From positions 1-59,118 of the forward strand of contig NZ_SLWQ01000015.1 in NCBI RefSeq assembly GCF_004342425.1: 59,118 nt of DNA. Reading direction: 5' to 3'. The position numbers and the translations under genes were made by a program. Below, one piece after another: positions 8,021 through 16,040 of the stretch. Below the pieces are notes generated by a model that was not told the DNA's origin, searched no databases, and saw nothing but the letters and a program-made list of their open reading frames with translations. Position 1 is the first letter of the stretch. Every line of letters starts with the position of its first letter. This stretch comes from Dokdonella fugitiva (GTDB taxonomy: Bacteria > Pseudomonadota > Gammaproteobacteria > Xanthomonadales > Rhodanobacteraceae).

Positions 8021-8779
8021 ATGATCCTGACCGCCCTGCCCGCGCTCGCCGACAACTACATCTGGCTGCTCGAGCAGGGCGGCGATGCGCTCGTCGTCGA
8101 TCCGGGCGAGGCCGGACCGGTCGAGCGCGTGCTCGCCGAGCGCGGCCTGCGCCTGCAGGCTATCCTGCTCACGCACCATCACAATGACCATATCGGTGCC
8201 GCGCGCGAATTGGCCAGCCGCCATGGCAGCCGCGTTCACGCGCCGCACGACGAACGCATCGCCGCTGCCGACGTGCGCGTCGGCGACGGCGATCGCGTCA
8301 TGCTCGAACGCCCCGCCTTCACCTTCGACGTGCTCGGGGTCCCCGGGCACACGCGCAGCCACATCGCCTTCCATGGCGCCGGCGTGCTTTTCTGCGGCGA
8401 CACGCTGTTCAGCGTCGGCTGCGGACGCCTGTTCGAGGGCACGCCGGCGCAGATGCTCGCCTCGCTCGAGCGCCTCGCCGCACTGCCGGACGACACGCGC
8501 GTGTGCTGCGGCCACGAGTACACGCTGGCCAACTGCGCGTTCGCGCGCACCGTCGACCCCTCGAACGCGGCGCTCGCCGCGCGCACGGAACAGGCCACCG
8601 CGCGACGCGCGCGAGGTGAGCCGACCGTGCCGTCGACGCTCGCCGACGAACGCGCGACCAATCCGTTCCTGCGCATCGACGCGCCCGCGCTGCGTGACAC
8701 CCTCGGGGTCGACGACCGCGTCGCGCGTTTCGCCGAACTGCGCCGGCGCAAGGACGAATTCCGGATGCCCGCGCCGTGA
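8021..8779 (+). CDS. gloB: Hydroxyacylglutathione hydrolase (glyoxalase II)
   Basis: A 252-residue metallo-beta-lactamase-fold enzyme that hydrolyses S-D-lactoylglutathione to D-lactate and glutathione, the second step of methylglyoxal detoxification. The binuclear metal motif THHHNDH is at about residues 51-57; further ligands are in VPGHTRSH, FCGDTLFS and CCGHEYT. The C-terminal helical domain that binds glutathione carries the usual PSTLADERATNPFLR segment. Length matches the family. It overlaps mltD by one or two bases, an arrangement shared with E. coli. The near absence of a leader suggests leaderless or very short-leader translation. Confidence 0.96.
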   Translation: MILTALPALADNYIWLLEQGGDALVVDPGEAGPVERVLAERGLRLQAILLTHHHNDHIGAARELASRHGSRVHAPHDERIAAADVRVGDGDRVMLERPAFTFDVLGVPGHTRSHIAFHGAGVLFCGDTLFSVGCGRLFEGTPAQMLASLERLAALPDDTRVCCGHEYTLANCAFARTVDPSNAALAARTEQATARRARGEPTVPSTLADERATNPFLRIDAPALRDTLGVDDRVARFAELRRRKDEFRMPAP

Positions 8780-10101
8780 TGCGTCGCGACGTGCGCGCCG
8801 CGCTGCTCGGCGGCGGCCTGCTCCTGCTCGCCGCGTGCGCGGCGCCACCGACGCGCGCGCCGCACGCGCCGCCGCCGGCGCCACCCGCGCCGCTGCCCGC
8901 CCCCGCGACCACCGCGCCCGTGCCACCCGCGCCCGTCGCGACCGCGGAAGAGCGCTCGCTGTGGGGTCGGCTGCGCAGCCTGTTCGCGATGCAGGGCTGC
9001 GACTACAGTCCGGGCGTGCAGCGCTGGGCGAAGGCGTACACGCAGTCGCCGCGCGCATTCGTGGCGAGCTGGAAGCGCGCGCTGCCATTCCTCGGCCTCG
9101 TCATCGACGAACTCGAACGCCGCGGGCTGCCCGGCGAGTTCGCGATGCTGCCGTACGTCGAAAGCACTTACCAGCCGATCGCGACGCGCGGCGACATGGC
9201 CGCCGGCATGTGGCAGATCGTCCCGGCCACGGCGCGCGCCGCCGGCCTCGTCGTGCGCAAGGACTACGACGGCCGCCTCGACGCGCTCGCTTCGACGCAG
9301 GCCGCGCTCGACCTCATCGGCGATTACTACCGCGAGTTCGCCGACTGGCGCCTCGCCGACATGGCGTTCAACAGCGGCGAGTTCCGCGTCAAGCGCCTGC
9401 TCGGCGACCGCGACGCGCGCGACCTCGATGCCGGCGAACTCGGCCGGCTCGCGTTCAACCGCATCACGCACGAACACCTCGAGCGCCTGCTCGCGCTGGC
9501 ATGCATCGTCGAGGATCCCGCGCGCTTCCACGTCACCCTGCCCGAGCCCGGGCCGGACCTGCGCCTGCGCGTGACCGAGCTGCCCGCGGGCATGGACGTG
9601 CGCCTCGCCGCGCGGCTCGCCGGCGTGCCGATCGACGACTTCAAGCGCTGGAACGCCGCGTACCGGCGCAACCGCATGGCCGATGGCGTGCCGCATCGCC
9701 TGCTGCTGCCGGAAACGCGCGTCGAACGTTTCCTCGTCGCCTCGCAAGCGCTGCCGCAGACGCTGTGGAACGACTGGCGCGAGGAGCGCGCCGCACGCAC
9801 GAGCGGCATCGGCAGCTGGGCGAGCCAGCTCGGTATCCCGGTCGCGGTGCTCGCCGCGGCCAACGCGGTCGGCGAGGATGCGACCGTGCTGCCGGCGACG
9901 CGCCTGCTGCTGCCCGGGCACGAAGCCGAACCGGTCGAAGAAGCCCCGTCCGGCGCGCGCACGCACGTGGTCGCCGCCGGCGATACGCTGTCGGGCATCG
10001 CCCGGCGCTACGGCATCCCGCTGCGTCGCCTGCGGCAGCTCAATCCGCACGCCGGCCGCATGCTGCACCTCGGCGACAAGCTGCGGCTCGACGCGGGCTG
10101 A
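8779..10101 (+). CDS. mltD: Membrane-bound lytic murein transglycosylase D
   Basis: A 440-residue outer-membrane lipoprotein that cleaves peptidoglycan glycan strands with formation of 1,6-anhydro-muramic ends. A lipobox (LLAACAAPP, Cys about residue 20) is followed by a Pro/Ala linker. The GH23 SLT domain carries the catalytic Glu in LPYVESTYQPIATRG and the AAGMWQIVPATAR motif. One LysM domain ends the protein (VVAAGDTLSGIARRYGIP to LGDKLRL); a degenerate middle segment may be a second. The ATG at 8779 follows the gloB stop with a 1-bp overlap; a GTG at 8776 is the alternative. A terminator was not found before fabI. Confidence 0.94.
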   Translation: MRRDVRAALLGGGLLLLAACAAPPTRAPHAPPPAPPAPLPAPATTAPVPPAPVATAEERSLWGRLRSLFAMQGCDYSPGVQRWAKAYTQSPRAFVASWKRALPFLGLVIDELERRGLPGEFAMLPYVESTYQPIATRGDMAAGMWQIVPATARAAGLVVRKDYDGRLDALASTQAALDLIGDYYREFADWRLADMAFNSGEFRVKRLLGDRDARDLDAGELGRLAFNRITHEHLERLLALACIVEDPARFHVTLPEPGPDLRLRVTELPAGMDVRLAARLAGVPIDDFKRWNAAYRRNRMADGVPHRLLLPETRVERFLVASQALPQTLWNDWREERAARTSGIGSWASQLGIPVAVLAAANAVGEDATVLPATRLLLPGHEAEPVEEAPSGARTHVVAAGDTLSGIARRYGIPLRRLRQLNPHAGRMLHLGDKLRLDAG

Positions 10102-10153
10102 TCCTTCCGGCCGTACGCGGCCGCACGGCGCCCGCCGGGGGAATGCGCGCTGG

Positions 10154-10159
10154 TAGAAT
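10154..10159 (+). promoter_or_regulatory. Candidate -10 element (TAGAAT) of fabI
   Basis: TAGAAT lies 34 bases upstream of the fabI ATG, within a 92-bp gap after mltD, so fabI probably has its own promoter. A -35 is not evident in the GC-rich sequence upstream. A good ribosome-binding site (TTGGAGAG) follows. Confidence 0.5.
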
Positions 10160-10193
10160 CCGCGCTTTCCGCTGCGACGATCTTGGAGAGCAC

Positions 10194-10976
10194 ATGGGTT
10201 TCCTGCACGGCAAGCGCGCCCTCGTCACGGGCATCCTCAGCCAGCGCTCGATCGCCTGGGGCATCGCCAACGCGATGCACCGCGAAGGCGCGCAGCTCGC
10301 TTTCACCTACGTCGACGAGAAGCTGAAGAGCCGCGTCGACGAAGCCGCGACCGCGTTCGGCTCCAACATCGTCCTGAAGTGCGACGTGTCGAAGGACCAG
10401 GACATCGAAGCGCTGTTCGCCGACCTCGGCAAGCACTGGGACGGCTTCGACATCCTCGTGCACTCGATCGGCTTCGCGCCGGGCGAAGCGCTCAAGGGCG
10501 AGTTCCTCGACGGCCTCACGCGCGAGAACTTCGCGATCGCGCACGACATCTCCAGTTTCAGCCTCGCCGCGCTGGCGAAGGCCGCACGTCCGCTGATGAA
10601 GGGCCGCGGCGGAGCGATCCTCACCCTCACCTACCTCGGTTCGGAACGCGCGCTGGCGAGCTACAACGTGATGGGCCTCGCCAAGGCCAGCCTCGAGGCG
10701 AACGTGCGCTACCTCGCCTACAACCTCGGTCCCGAGGGCACGCGCGTCAACGCGATCTCGGCCGGGCCGATCAAGACGCTCGCGGCATCGGGCGTGGCGA
10801 ACTTCCGCAAGATGCTCGATCACGTCGAGGAAAACGCGCCGCTGCGCCGGAGCGTGACGATCGACGAGGTCGGCAATGCGGCCGCGTTCCTCTGCTCGGA
10901 CCTCGCTTCGGGCATCACGGGCGAAATCACCTATGTCGATGCGGGCTACAACACGCTCGGGATGACCGGGATCTGA
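10194..10976 (+). CDS. fabI: Enoyl-[acyl-carrier-protein] reductase (NADH)
   Basis: A 260-residue short-chain dehydrogenase-like enzyme that reduces the trans-2-enoyl-ACP double bond in the last step of each fatty-acid elongation cycle. The FabI cofactor loop is GILSQRSIAWGIA (about residues 13-25), and the catalytic pattern is the family's: Tyr in TLTYLGSERA and the YNVMGLAK Tyr-x6-Lys. The region around SAGPIKTLAASGV is the substrate-binding loop and the target site of triclosan. Length agrees with E. coli (262). It is separate from the fab cluster at 37.6-43.3 kb, as is usual. The ATG has a strong Shine-Dalgarno. Confidence 0.97.
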   Translation: MGFLHGKRALVTGILSQRSIAWGIANAMHREGAQLAFTYVDEKLKSRVDEAATAFGSNIVLKCDVSKDQDIEALFADLGKHWDGFDILVHSIGFAPGEALKGEFLDGLTRENFAIAHDISSFSLAALAKAARPLMKGRGGAILTLTYLGSERALASYNVMGLAKASLEANVRYLAYNLGPEGTRVNAISAGPIKTLAASGVANFRKMLDHVEENAPLRRSVTIDEVGNAAAFLCSDLASGITGEITYVDAGYNTLGMTGI

Positions 10977-11008
10977 GGTTGGCGGGCCTCGGGGGTCGTC
11001 GAAGATCA

Positions 11009-11136
11009 AAATGGATGCCCGCTTTCGCGGGCATGACGTCGAGGGGACTCCGGGCGTGTACCCACTCCCGGCCGTTTCCCGACGGGTCCACAACCTGACT
11101 CGACGTCATTCCCGCGAAAGCGGGAATCATTTTGGG
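11009..11136. repeat. Inverted pair of CCCGCGAAAGCGGG palindromic repeats, left pair
   Basis: Unit a (about 11009-11040) reads AAATGGATGCCCGCTTTCGC then GGGCATGACGTC. Unit b (about 11102-11136) is its inverted counterpart, GACGTCATTCCCGCGAAAGC then GGGAATCATTTTG. Each unit contains its own 14-bp palindrome. Together they form a head-to-head pair with about 60 bp between, immediately downstream of fabI. Confidence 0.85.
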
Positions 11137-11162
11137 GTATGCGACGACGCTACGAGCGAAGA

Positions 11163-11459
11163 TCACCAGGCGATGTCGGCCCACAGATCCCGCCACTGCG
11201 GATTCGCCGTCTCGATCAGCTCGAGCTTCCACGCGCGTTTCCATGGCTTGAGTTGCGTCTCGCGGCGGATCGCAAAATTGAAATCCGCATGCCATTCGAA
11301 CCAGACGAGCGCCTTCACGCCGTGGCGCTTCGTGAACCCGTCGATGAGCCCTTCGCGGTGCTCATGGATACGCTGGCGCAGCCAACCCGTCACGCCAACG
11401 TACAACGTACCTCGCGGCCGGTTCGCGAGGATGTAGACCGCGGGTTGGCGAATCGCCAT
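11163..11459 (-). CDS. Small GIY-YIG nuclease-domain protein
   Basis: A 98-residue single-domain protein of the GIY-YIG superfamily (UPF0213/YhbQ-like). The core is AVYILANRPRGTLYVGVTG (the YIL..YVG version of GIY..YIG, about residues 6-24), then RQRIHEHREG with the catalytic Arg/His region, IRRETQLKPWKR with the conserved Glu, and LIETANPQW. It ends soon after, so no separate DNA-binding domain is present. The ATG at 11459 has GAGGG just upstream; a longer start at 11513 would run into the repeat. The gene sits between palindromic repeat units b and c, inside two inverted repeat pairs, which suggests a link between the nuclease and the repeats. The biological role is unknown. Confidence 0.88.
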   Translation of the reverse strand: MAIRQPAVYILANRPRGTLYVGVTGWLRQRIHEHREGLIDGFTKRHGVKALVWFEWHADFNFAIRRETQLKPWKRAWKLELIETANPQWRDLWADIAW

Positions 11460-11488
11460 TCGACCCTCGTATTCGTTCGAAAAAACAA

Positions 11489-11576
11489 AATGGATGCCCG
11501 CTTTCGCGGGCATGACGTCGAGGGGGACTTCGGGCTACCTGGACGTCATTCCCGCGAAAGCGGGAATCCATTTTGC
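11489..11576. repeat. Inverted pair of CCCGCGAAAGCGGG palindromic repeats, right pair
   Basis: Unit c (about 11489-11520) reads AAAATGGATGCCCGCTTTCG then CGGGCATGACGTCG. Unit d (about 11542-11576) is GACGTCATTCCCGCGAAAGC then GGGAATCCATTTTG. The outer ends are inverted repeats of about 30 bp, so the whole 88 bp resembles a minimal inverted-repeat element. The pair lies just upstream of the GIY-YIG start and downstream of the ammonia-lyase stop. Confidence 0.88.
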
Positions 11577-11598
11577 TTCTCGCCCCGGCGAGCCGCTG

Positions 11599-13503
11599 TC
11601 AGCGGTCGTCGCGCCGACGCGTCGGCAGGATGCCTTCGCGAACGATGTCGCAGATCGCCTTCACGTCGCCGTCCATCGCGCGATCGCGTGCCATGAACGC
11701 GATGCGCTCGCGGATCTTCGCGTGCGCGGCGCGCACCGCTGCGCCGGCGTGGAAGTCGGCAGCTTCGGCGAGTGACTTCGCGAGCGCCTGCACTTCGGCC
11801 TCGAACTGCGCTCGCGTCGGGTGCGTCGTGTCGGGTGCATTCGCGACCTTCGCGGCGAGCGCGCGCCAGTCGCCGCGCTGGGCGAGGCGGCGTGCGGCGT
11901 TGAGCATGTCCTGGCGGTAGTCGAGCGCCTGCGCTGCCGTGTAGAGCTCCAGCGCGAGCACGTGGGCGAGGTCCTCGGTCATCTCGAGGACATGCCGCGC
12001 TTCGTTCGCGCCCATCGAAACGTGGTCCTCCGCGTTCGCGCTCGTCGGCACCGAGTACACACTAGCGGGATGCGCGCGCGTCGCGAGGTCGTTGACAAGC
12101 GCGGCAGCGGTGTACTGCACGATCATGAAACCGGAGTCGGTCGCATCCTCGTTGCCGATCAGGAACGCCGGCAGGCCGTCGTTGGTGGCCGGGTCGACGA
12201 GCTTGTTGAGGCGGCGCTCGGAGATCGAGGCGAGCACGGGGATCGCCGCCTTCACGTAGCTCATCGCGAGCGCGAGCGGCATGCCGTGGAAGTGGCCGGC
12301 CGAGATCACCTGCTCCTCGATCACCTTCGCATCCGGCGCGTCGGGGAAGATCAGTGGATTGTCGGTGACCGCATTGAGTTCGATGTCGACGATGCAGCAG
12401 GCCTGCTCGTAGGCATCGCGCACCGCGCCGTGCACCTGCGGCATGCAGCGCAGGCAGTAGGCATCCTGTGGCTGGTGCTTCTTGCCGCCGCGGAACGGCA
12501 GGAAGCGCTGGTAGAACGCCTCACGGCCGTGGCGCTGCGACGGCGGCACCCAGTCCCAGGCGATGTCGAAGCCCTGCTGCTGGTCCTGCGGGTCGCTCCA
12601 TGCCTCGGCCGACCAGCCGCGGAAGCGCGGCACGAGGTGGTAGGCGATGTCGACGAGCGTCGAGTCCTCGAGCAGCTCGCGCACGTGCGCGGCGGTCGCG
12701 ACCTGGCCCGGGTGCGGCCGCAGCGCGTGCACTTCCTCGCGCAGCGCGCCACTGCGACCGGCGAATGCATCGAGCGTCATCGACGCGGCGAGATCGGCGG
12801 TGTCGAGCAGTTCGCCGAGGCGTTCGAGCGCAAGCGCCGCGGTCGCGAGCATCTGCGTGGTGCCGTTGTTGAGCGCAAGGCCTTCCTTGAACGACAGCTT
12901 GACCGGCGCCAACCCCGCGCGACACAGCGCTTCCGCGCCGGGCAGGCGTTCGCCGCCGAAGAATGCCTCGCCACCGCCGAGCAGCACGATCGCGAGGTGC
13001 GACAGCGGCGCGAGATCGCCGCTCGCGCCGACCGAGCCCTTCTGCGGGATCACCGGGATCACGTCGCGGTTGAGCAGTGCGGCGAGCGCCTCGAGCGTCG
13101 ACACGCGGATGCCCGAATGGCCGCGCATGAGCGTGTTGATGCGGATGCCGAGCATCGCGCGCACCACGTCCGCGCCGAACGGCTCGCCGACGCAGACCGC
13201 ATGGGTGATCACGAGGTTGTGCTGCAGTTCCTCCAGCAAGGTCTCGCTGCGCGGTTGCGGGTTGCCACCCGGCAGTTCGTCGCGCACGCGGTGCGCACCG
13301 AGCAGCTTGTCGGCATTGCTGCCGAAGCCGGTGGTGACGCCGTAGATCGGCTCTCCGCAGCTCACCTTGTCGGCGAGGAAGTCGGCCGCGCGCTGCACGC
13401 GCGCGAGCTGCGCAGGGTCGAGCCCTACCCTCGCGCCGCGCGCGATGGCGGCGACCTGGGCGCGGGTGAGGCTGTTGCCGTCGAGGAGAATCGAGTGGGT
13501 CAT
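11599..13503 (-). CDS. Aromatic amino acid ammonia-lyase, histidine ammonia-lyase-like, with internal insertion
   Basis: A 634-residue MIO-dependent lyase (HAL/PAL/TAL family), which removes ammonia from an aromatic amino acid. The ASG triad that forms the MIO cofactor is at residues 160-162 (KGSVGASGDLAPLSH), with the catalytic Tyr in YGVTTGFGSN. The substrate-selecting position reads ITHA, closest to the SH of histidine lyases, so histidine is the best guess. Typical bacterial HutH is about 510 residues. This protein has an extra block of roughly 60 residues (about 284-345, Trp/Arg/Gln-rich) before the conserved LRCMPQVHGAV, and a longer C-terminus. No hutU, hutI, hutG or hutC lies nearby, so urocanate use is not supported by context. 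Confidence 0.85.
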   Translation of the reverse strand: MTHSILLDGNSLTRAQVAAIARGARVGLDPAQLARVQRAADFLADKVSCGEPIYGVTTGFGSNADKLLGAHRVRDELPGGNPQPRSETLLEELQHNLVITHAVCVGEPFGADVVRAMLGIRINTLMRGHSGIRVSTLEALAALLNRDVIPVIPQKGSVGASGDLAPLSHLAIVLLGGGEAFFGGERLPGAEALCRAGLAPVKLSFKEGLALNNGTTQMLATAALALERLGELLDTADLAASMTLDAFAGRSGALREEVHALRPHPGQVATAAHVRELLEDSTLVDIAYHLVPRFRGWSAEAWSDPQDQQQGFDIAWDWVPPSQRHGREAFYQRFLPFRGGKKHQPQDAYCLRCMPQVHGAVRDAYEQACCIVDIELNAVTDNPLIFPDAPDAKVIEEQVISAGHFHGMPLALAMSYVKAAIPVLASISERRLNKLVDPATNDGLPAFLIGNEDATDSGFMIVQYTAAALVNDLATRAHPASVYSVPTSANAEDHVSMGANEARHVLEMTEDLAHVLALELYTAAQALDYRQDMLNAARRLAQRGDWRALAAKVANAPDTTHPTRAQFEAEVQALAKSLAEAADFHAGAAVRAAHAKIRERIAFMARDRAMDGDVKAICDIVREGILPTRRRDDR

Positions 13504-13529
13504 GGCTTCATATCCGGAATCAACTACCG

Positions 13530-13611
13530 ACGTCATTCCCGCGCAAGCGGGAATCCATGGCCGGTCATGCGGAAGATCAACATGGATGCCCGCTTTCGCG
13601 GGCTTGACGAC
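13530..13611. repeat. Pair of CCCGCGAAAGCGGG palindromic repeats in tail-to-tail orientation
   Basis: Unit e (13530-13559, CGTCATTCCCGCGCAAGCGG then GAATCCATGG) and unit f (13581-13611, CATGGATGCCCGCTTTCGCG then GGCTTGACGAC) have the reverse arrangement of the pairs at 11.0 and 11.5 kb. They fill the space between hisS and the ammonia-lyase gene. Unit f ends a few bases before the hisS stop. Confidence 0.85.
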
Positions 13612-13626
13612 GACGAAGCGCGCGCA

Positions 13627-15024
13627 TCAGTCGGCCTGGCCGCGCGCCATCACCGCCGCCTGCTCGATCTCCACGCGCAGCGCATCGACGAGCTCCGCGC
13701 GCGCGACCTCGAACTGGTCCTGCTTGCGCAGGTCCTTGACGGTGACCGTGTCCCTCGCGATTTCATCCGGACCGAGCACGAGCACGAAGCGGATGCCCGC
13801 GCGGTCGGCATACTTGAACTGCTTGGCGAGCTTGCCGGGTTCGACCACGACCTCGGTATTGATGCCGCCCGCGCGCAGGTCGGTCGCGAGCGCGAGGTAA
13901 CGCGGCAGCTCGGCCTCGTCCATCTGCGCGACGAGCGCCTGCACGGTGCTGCGCCCACCCTTCAGCAAGCCTGCCTCGCGCAGCTGCCAGTACAGCCGCG
14001 TCGCGCCGATCGAAATGCCGACGCCCGGCAGCTTGGACTTCGTGTAGTGGCTGGCGAGGTTCTCGTACCGGCCGCCCGAACAGATCGACCCGATCTGCGG
14101 ATGCTCGTTGAGCGTCGTTTCGTAGACGGTCCCGGTGTAGTAGTCGAGGCCGCGCGCGATCGAGAGGTTCAGCGCGTAGTGCGATTCGGGCACGCCGAAC
14201 GCCTTGATGAGCGTCAGCACTTCCTTGAGTTCCGCGCGGCCCTGTTCGAGCGCCTCACTGCCGGCCCCGAGCGCATCGAGCTTGGCAAGTGCCCCGGCGA
14301 GCGAGGTCGAGCGGAATGCGACGAAGTCGAGCAGCTTGGCCACCGCGTCGGCGGACAGGCCGAACGCCTCGCCGGTGAGCGTCTCGCGCACCGCGTCGAC
14401 GCCGCGCTTGTCGAGCTTGTCGACCTCGCGCAGCACCGCGGCCTGGCGTTCCGCATCCGCGAGGCCGAGTCCTTCGAGCCAGCCGCGCATGAGCTTGCGG
14501 TTGTTGACCTGGATCGTGAACGGGCCGATGTCGAGGTCGCGGAACACGGCGTAGATGACCGCGGGCAGTTCGGCGTCGTAGCGCACCGACAGCGCATCCT
14601 TGCCGATCACGTCGATGTCGCACTGGTAGAACTCGCGGAAGCGCCCACGCTGCGCGCGCTCGCCGCGGTAGACGCGCTGGATCTGGTAGCGGCGGAACGG
14701 GAACACGAGGTCGTGCTCGTGCTCGGCGACGTAGCGTGCGAGCGGCACGGTGAGGTCGAAGCGCAGCGCGAGTTCGGGCACCTCGCCGTCCTTCGCCGCC
14801 TGCAGCGCGCCGGTCGACTGCACGAAGTAGACCTGGCGCTCGGTCTCGCCGCCTTCCTTGGTCAGCAGCACGCTCGAGAACTCCATCACCGGCGTCTCGA
14901 TCGGCAGGAAGCCGAAGCGCTCGAAGTTGCGGCGCACCGCGTCGAGCATCGACTGGAAGGCGACCTGGTCGAGCGGCAACAGCTCGAGCACGCCGGGCAT
15001 GGTGCGGGCTTGCGTGACAGCCAT
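13627..15024 (-). CDS. hisS: Histidyl-tRNA synthetase
   Basis: A 465-residue class II aminoacyl-tRNA synthetase that attaches histidine to tRNA-His. Motif 2 lies around VFPFRRYQIQRVYRGE with RFREFYQCDIDVIG following; the histidine-specific loop reads IARGLDYYTGTVYE; motif 3 is the GISIGATRLYWQL stretch. The C-terminal anticodon-binding domain begins after about residue 365. The length is slightly above E. coli HisRS (424). The ATG at 15024 gives the usual N-terminus; a start at 15267 would add Arg-rich sequence. It lies upstream of the ammonia-lyase on the same strand, but repeats separate the two and co-transcription is uncertain. Confidence 0.94.
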   Translation of the reverse strand: MAVTQARTMPGVLELLPLDQVAFQSMLDAVRRNFERFGFLPIETPVMEFSSVLLTKEGGETERQVYFVQSTGALQAAKDGEVPELALRFDLTVPLARYVAEHEHDLVFPFRRYQIQRVYRGERAQRGRFREFYQCDIDVIGKDALSVRYDAELPAVIYAVFRDLDIGPFTIQVNNRKLMRGWLEGLGLADAERQAAVLREVDKLDKRGVDAVRETLTGEAFGLSADAVAKLLDFVAFRSTSLAGALAKLDALGAGSEALEQGRAELKEVLTLIKAFGVPESHYALNLSIARGLDYYTGTVYETTLNEHPQIGSICSGGRYENLASHYTKSKLPGVGISIGATRLYWQLREAGLLKGGRSTVQALVAQMDEAELPRYLALATDLRAGGINTEVVVEPGKLAKQFKYADRAGIRFVLVLGPDEIARDTVTVKDLRKQDQFEVARAELVDALRVEIEQAAVMARGQAD

Positions 15025-15275
15025 GGAATCCTCGGTACGGCGGGGCGGCGACGCGCGGCGTCGCGAAACGAATAGCGTAGCAGATGGCAGCTTTTCGCCG
15101 CGCACGGGCGCGGGATGCTCGGGTACGCGACGCCGCGGCGAGCGCAACTTCGCCGGCAGCGCGCGCGCGTCGGACCAGGACCCCGCAGGTGCCTGTCCCG
15201 CCTGCAACCTCGGTCCGCCCGCCCACGCGACGCCCACGCAGCCGACCCGGCGCACGCGAGGCCCCATGGCGAGTG

Positions 15276-15305
15276 TTGCAAGCCGCGCGGGCCCTCGTTT
15301 AGAAT
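15276..15305 (+). promoter_or_regulatory. Promoter of the tRNA-Pro gene
   Basis: TTGCAA (15276-15281) and TAGAAT (15300-15305) are separated by 18 bp, close to the sigma-70 consensus. The tRNA begins 28 bp after the -10, a normal tRNA precursor leader. Confidence 0.65.
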
Positions 15306-15333
15306 TCGCGGCCCCGCCACGGCGGGTCCCGGT

Positions 15334-15410
15334 CGGGGTGTAGCTCAGCCTGGTAGAGCGCTACCTTCGGGAGGTAGAAGTCGCAAGTTCGAATCCTGTC
15401 ACCCCGACCA
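15334..15410 (+). tRNA. tRNA-Pro (anticodon CGG)
   Basis: A complete 77-nt cloverleaf with encoded CCA. The acceptor stem is CGGGGTG pairing with CACCCCG, the D arm contains TAGCTCAGCCTGGTAGAGC, and the anticodon loop is TTCGGGA, giving CGG at its centre. The T arm is GCAAGTTCGAATCCTGT. The acceptor and anticodon loop match bacterial tRNA-Pro(CGG). It is followed at once by a strong terminator, so it is a single-gene transcript. Confidence 0.95.
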
Positions 15411-15420
15411 ATTCATTCGT

Positions 15421-15458
15421 GCAGAAGGCCGCCTCGAAAGGGGCGGCCTTCTGCATTT
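15421..15458 (+). terminator. Terminator of the tRNA-Pro transcript
   Basis: A perfect 13-bp stem (GCAGAAGGCCGCC pairing with GGCGGCCTTCTGC) with an 8-nt loop, followed by a short T-rich stretch. It lies 10 bases after the tRNA CCA end. Confidence 0.85.
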
Positions 15459-15487
15459 CGGGGGCTGCACTCCGAAAGCTGCGGAAT

Positions 15488-15511
15488 AAAAAACCCGGCT
15501 CGCGCCGGGTT
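15488..15511 (-). terminator. Terminator of the small gene at 15536-15892
   Basis: AACCCGGC pairs with GCCGGGTT around a 4-nt loop. The run of A on the plus strand before it becomes a T-run on the minus transcript, so it ends the gene at 15536-15892. Confidence 0.85.
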
Positions 15512-15535
15512 CTTCGTGCAGCCGGTTCGCAGCGG

Positions 15536-15892
15536 TCAGCGCTGCTTGCGGTCGCCGACGCGGCTCTTCGTCTGCGGGCCCGCGGACGGCTGCGGATCGA
15601 GGTTGTTGAGCAGCGCGCGCAGGTCGACCGAGACGGTCGAGCCGTTGCCGGCGAGATCGAGCGCGCCCATCGTGCGCTTGCTGAGCGCGGCGCGGTCGAG
15701 GAACACTTCGCGATCCGGCTGCGGCGGGCGCGTCGTGCTGCACAGGCTGCGCTTGAGGCGCAGCAGGCTCGTGCCCGGGCGCTGCCACGGATGGCCGGGC
15801 TGCAAGCGCTCGACCATGACGCTCTCCAGCTTGACGACGACGGTGTCGTCGATCACTTCGGCGCAGCGTCCGATGCCGATGTCGTAAGTCAT
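15536..15892 (-). CDS. Small soluble protein of unknown function
   Basis: A 118-residue protein I do not recognise. It starts MTYDIGIGRCAEVIDDTVVV after a perfect GGAGGT, with a mixed beta/alpha-looking first half and a Ser/Pro/Lys-rich tail after about residue 95 that is probably disordered. It has no signal peptide and no membrane segment. It is an independent transcript: a terminator follows, and a 186-bp AT-rich upstream region with two clear palindromes precedes it. The strong ribosome site, dedicated terminator and codon pattern support a real gene. Confidence 0.75.
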   Translation of the reverse strand: MTYDIGIGRCAEVIDDTVVVKLESVMVERLQPGHPWQRPGTSLLRLKRSLCSTTRPPQPDREVFLDRAALSKRTMGALDLAGNGSTVSVDLRALLNNLDPQPSAGPQTKSRVGDRKQR

Positions 15893-16040
15893 GGATTGGA
15901 ACCTCCGGAACGATGGGCGCGAGCCGCGCGGACGCGACCCGGCGGGCGCACGGTGCACCGCAAAAGCGCACCGGCGATGGGTGATCGCCTATTATGCCGT
16001 ACCGGCCAGTAAGATTCCGTTACCGCGATTAACCGATAAA

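Noticed and set aside
11009..13611. CRISPR-like spacing of the CCCGCGAAAGCGGG repeats
   Set aside because: The copies alternate in orientation and are separated by genes, not by spacers of constant length.
15025..15267. Upstream extension of hisS
   Set aside because: It is Arg/Gly-rich without similarity to HisRS; the canonical N-terminus starts at 15024.
15421..15458. Second tRNA or small RNA after tRNA-Pro
   Set aside because: The structure is a single long stem followed by T residues, a terminator rather than a cloverleaf.
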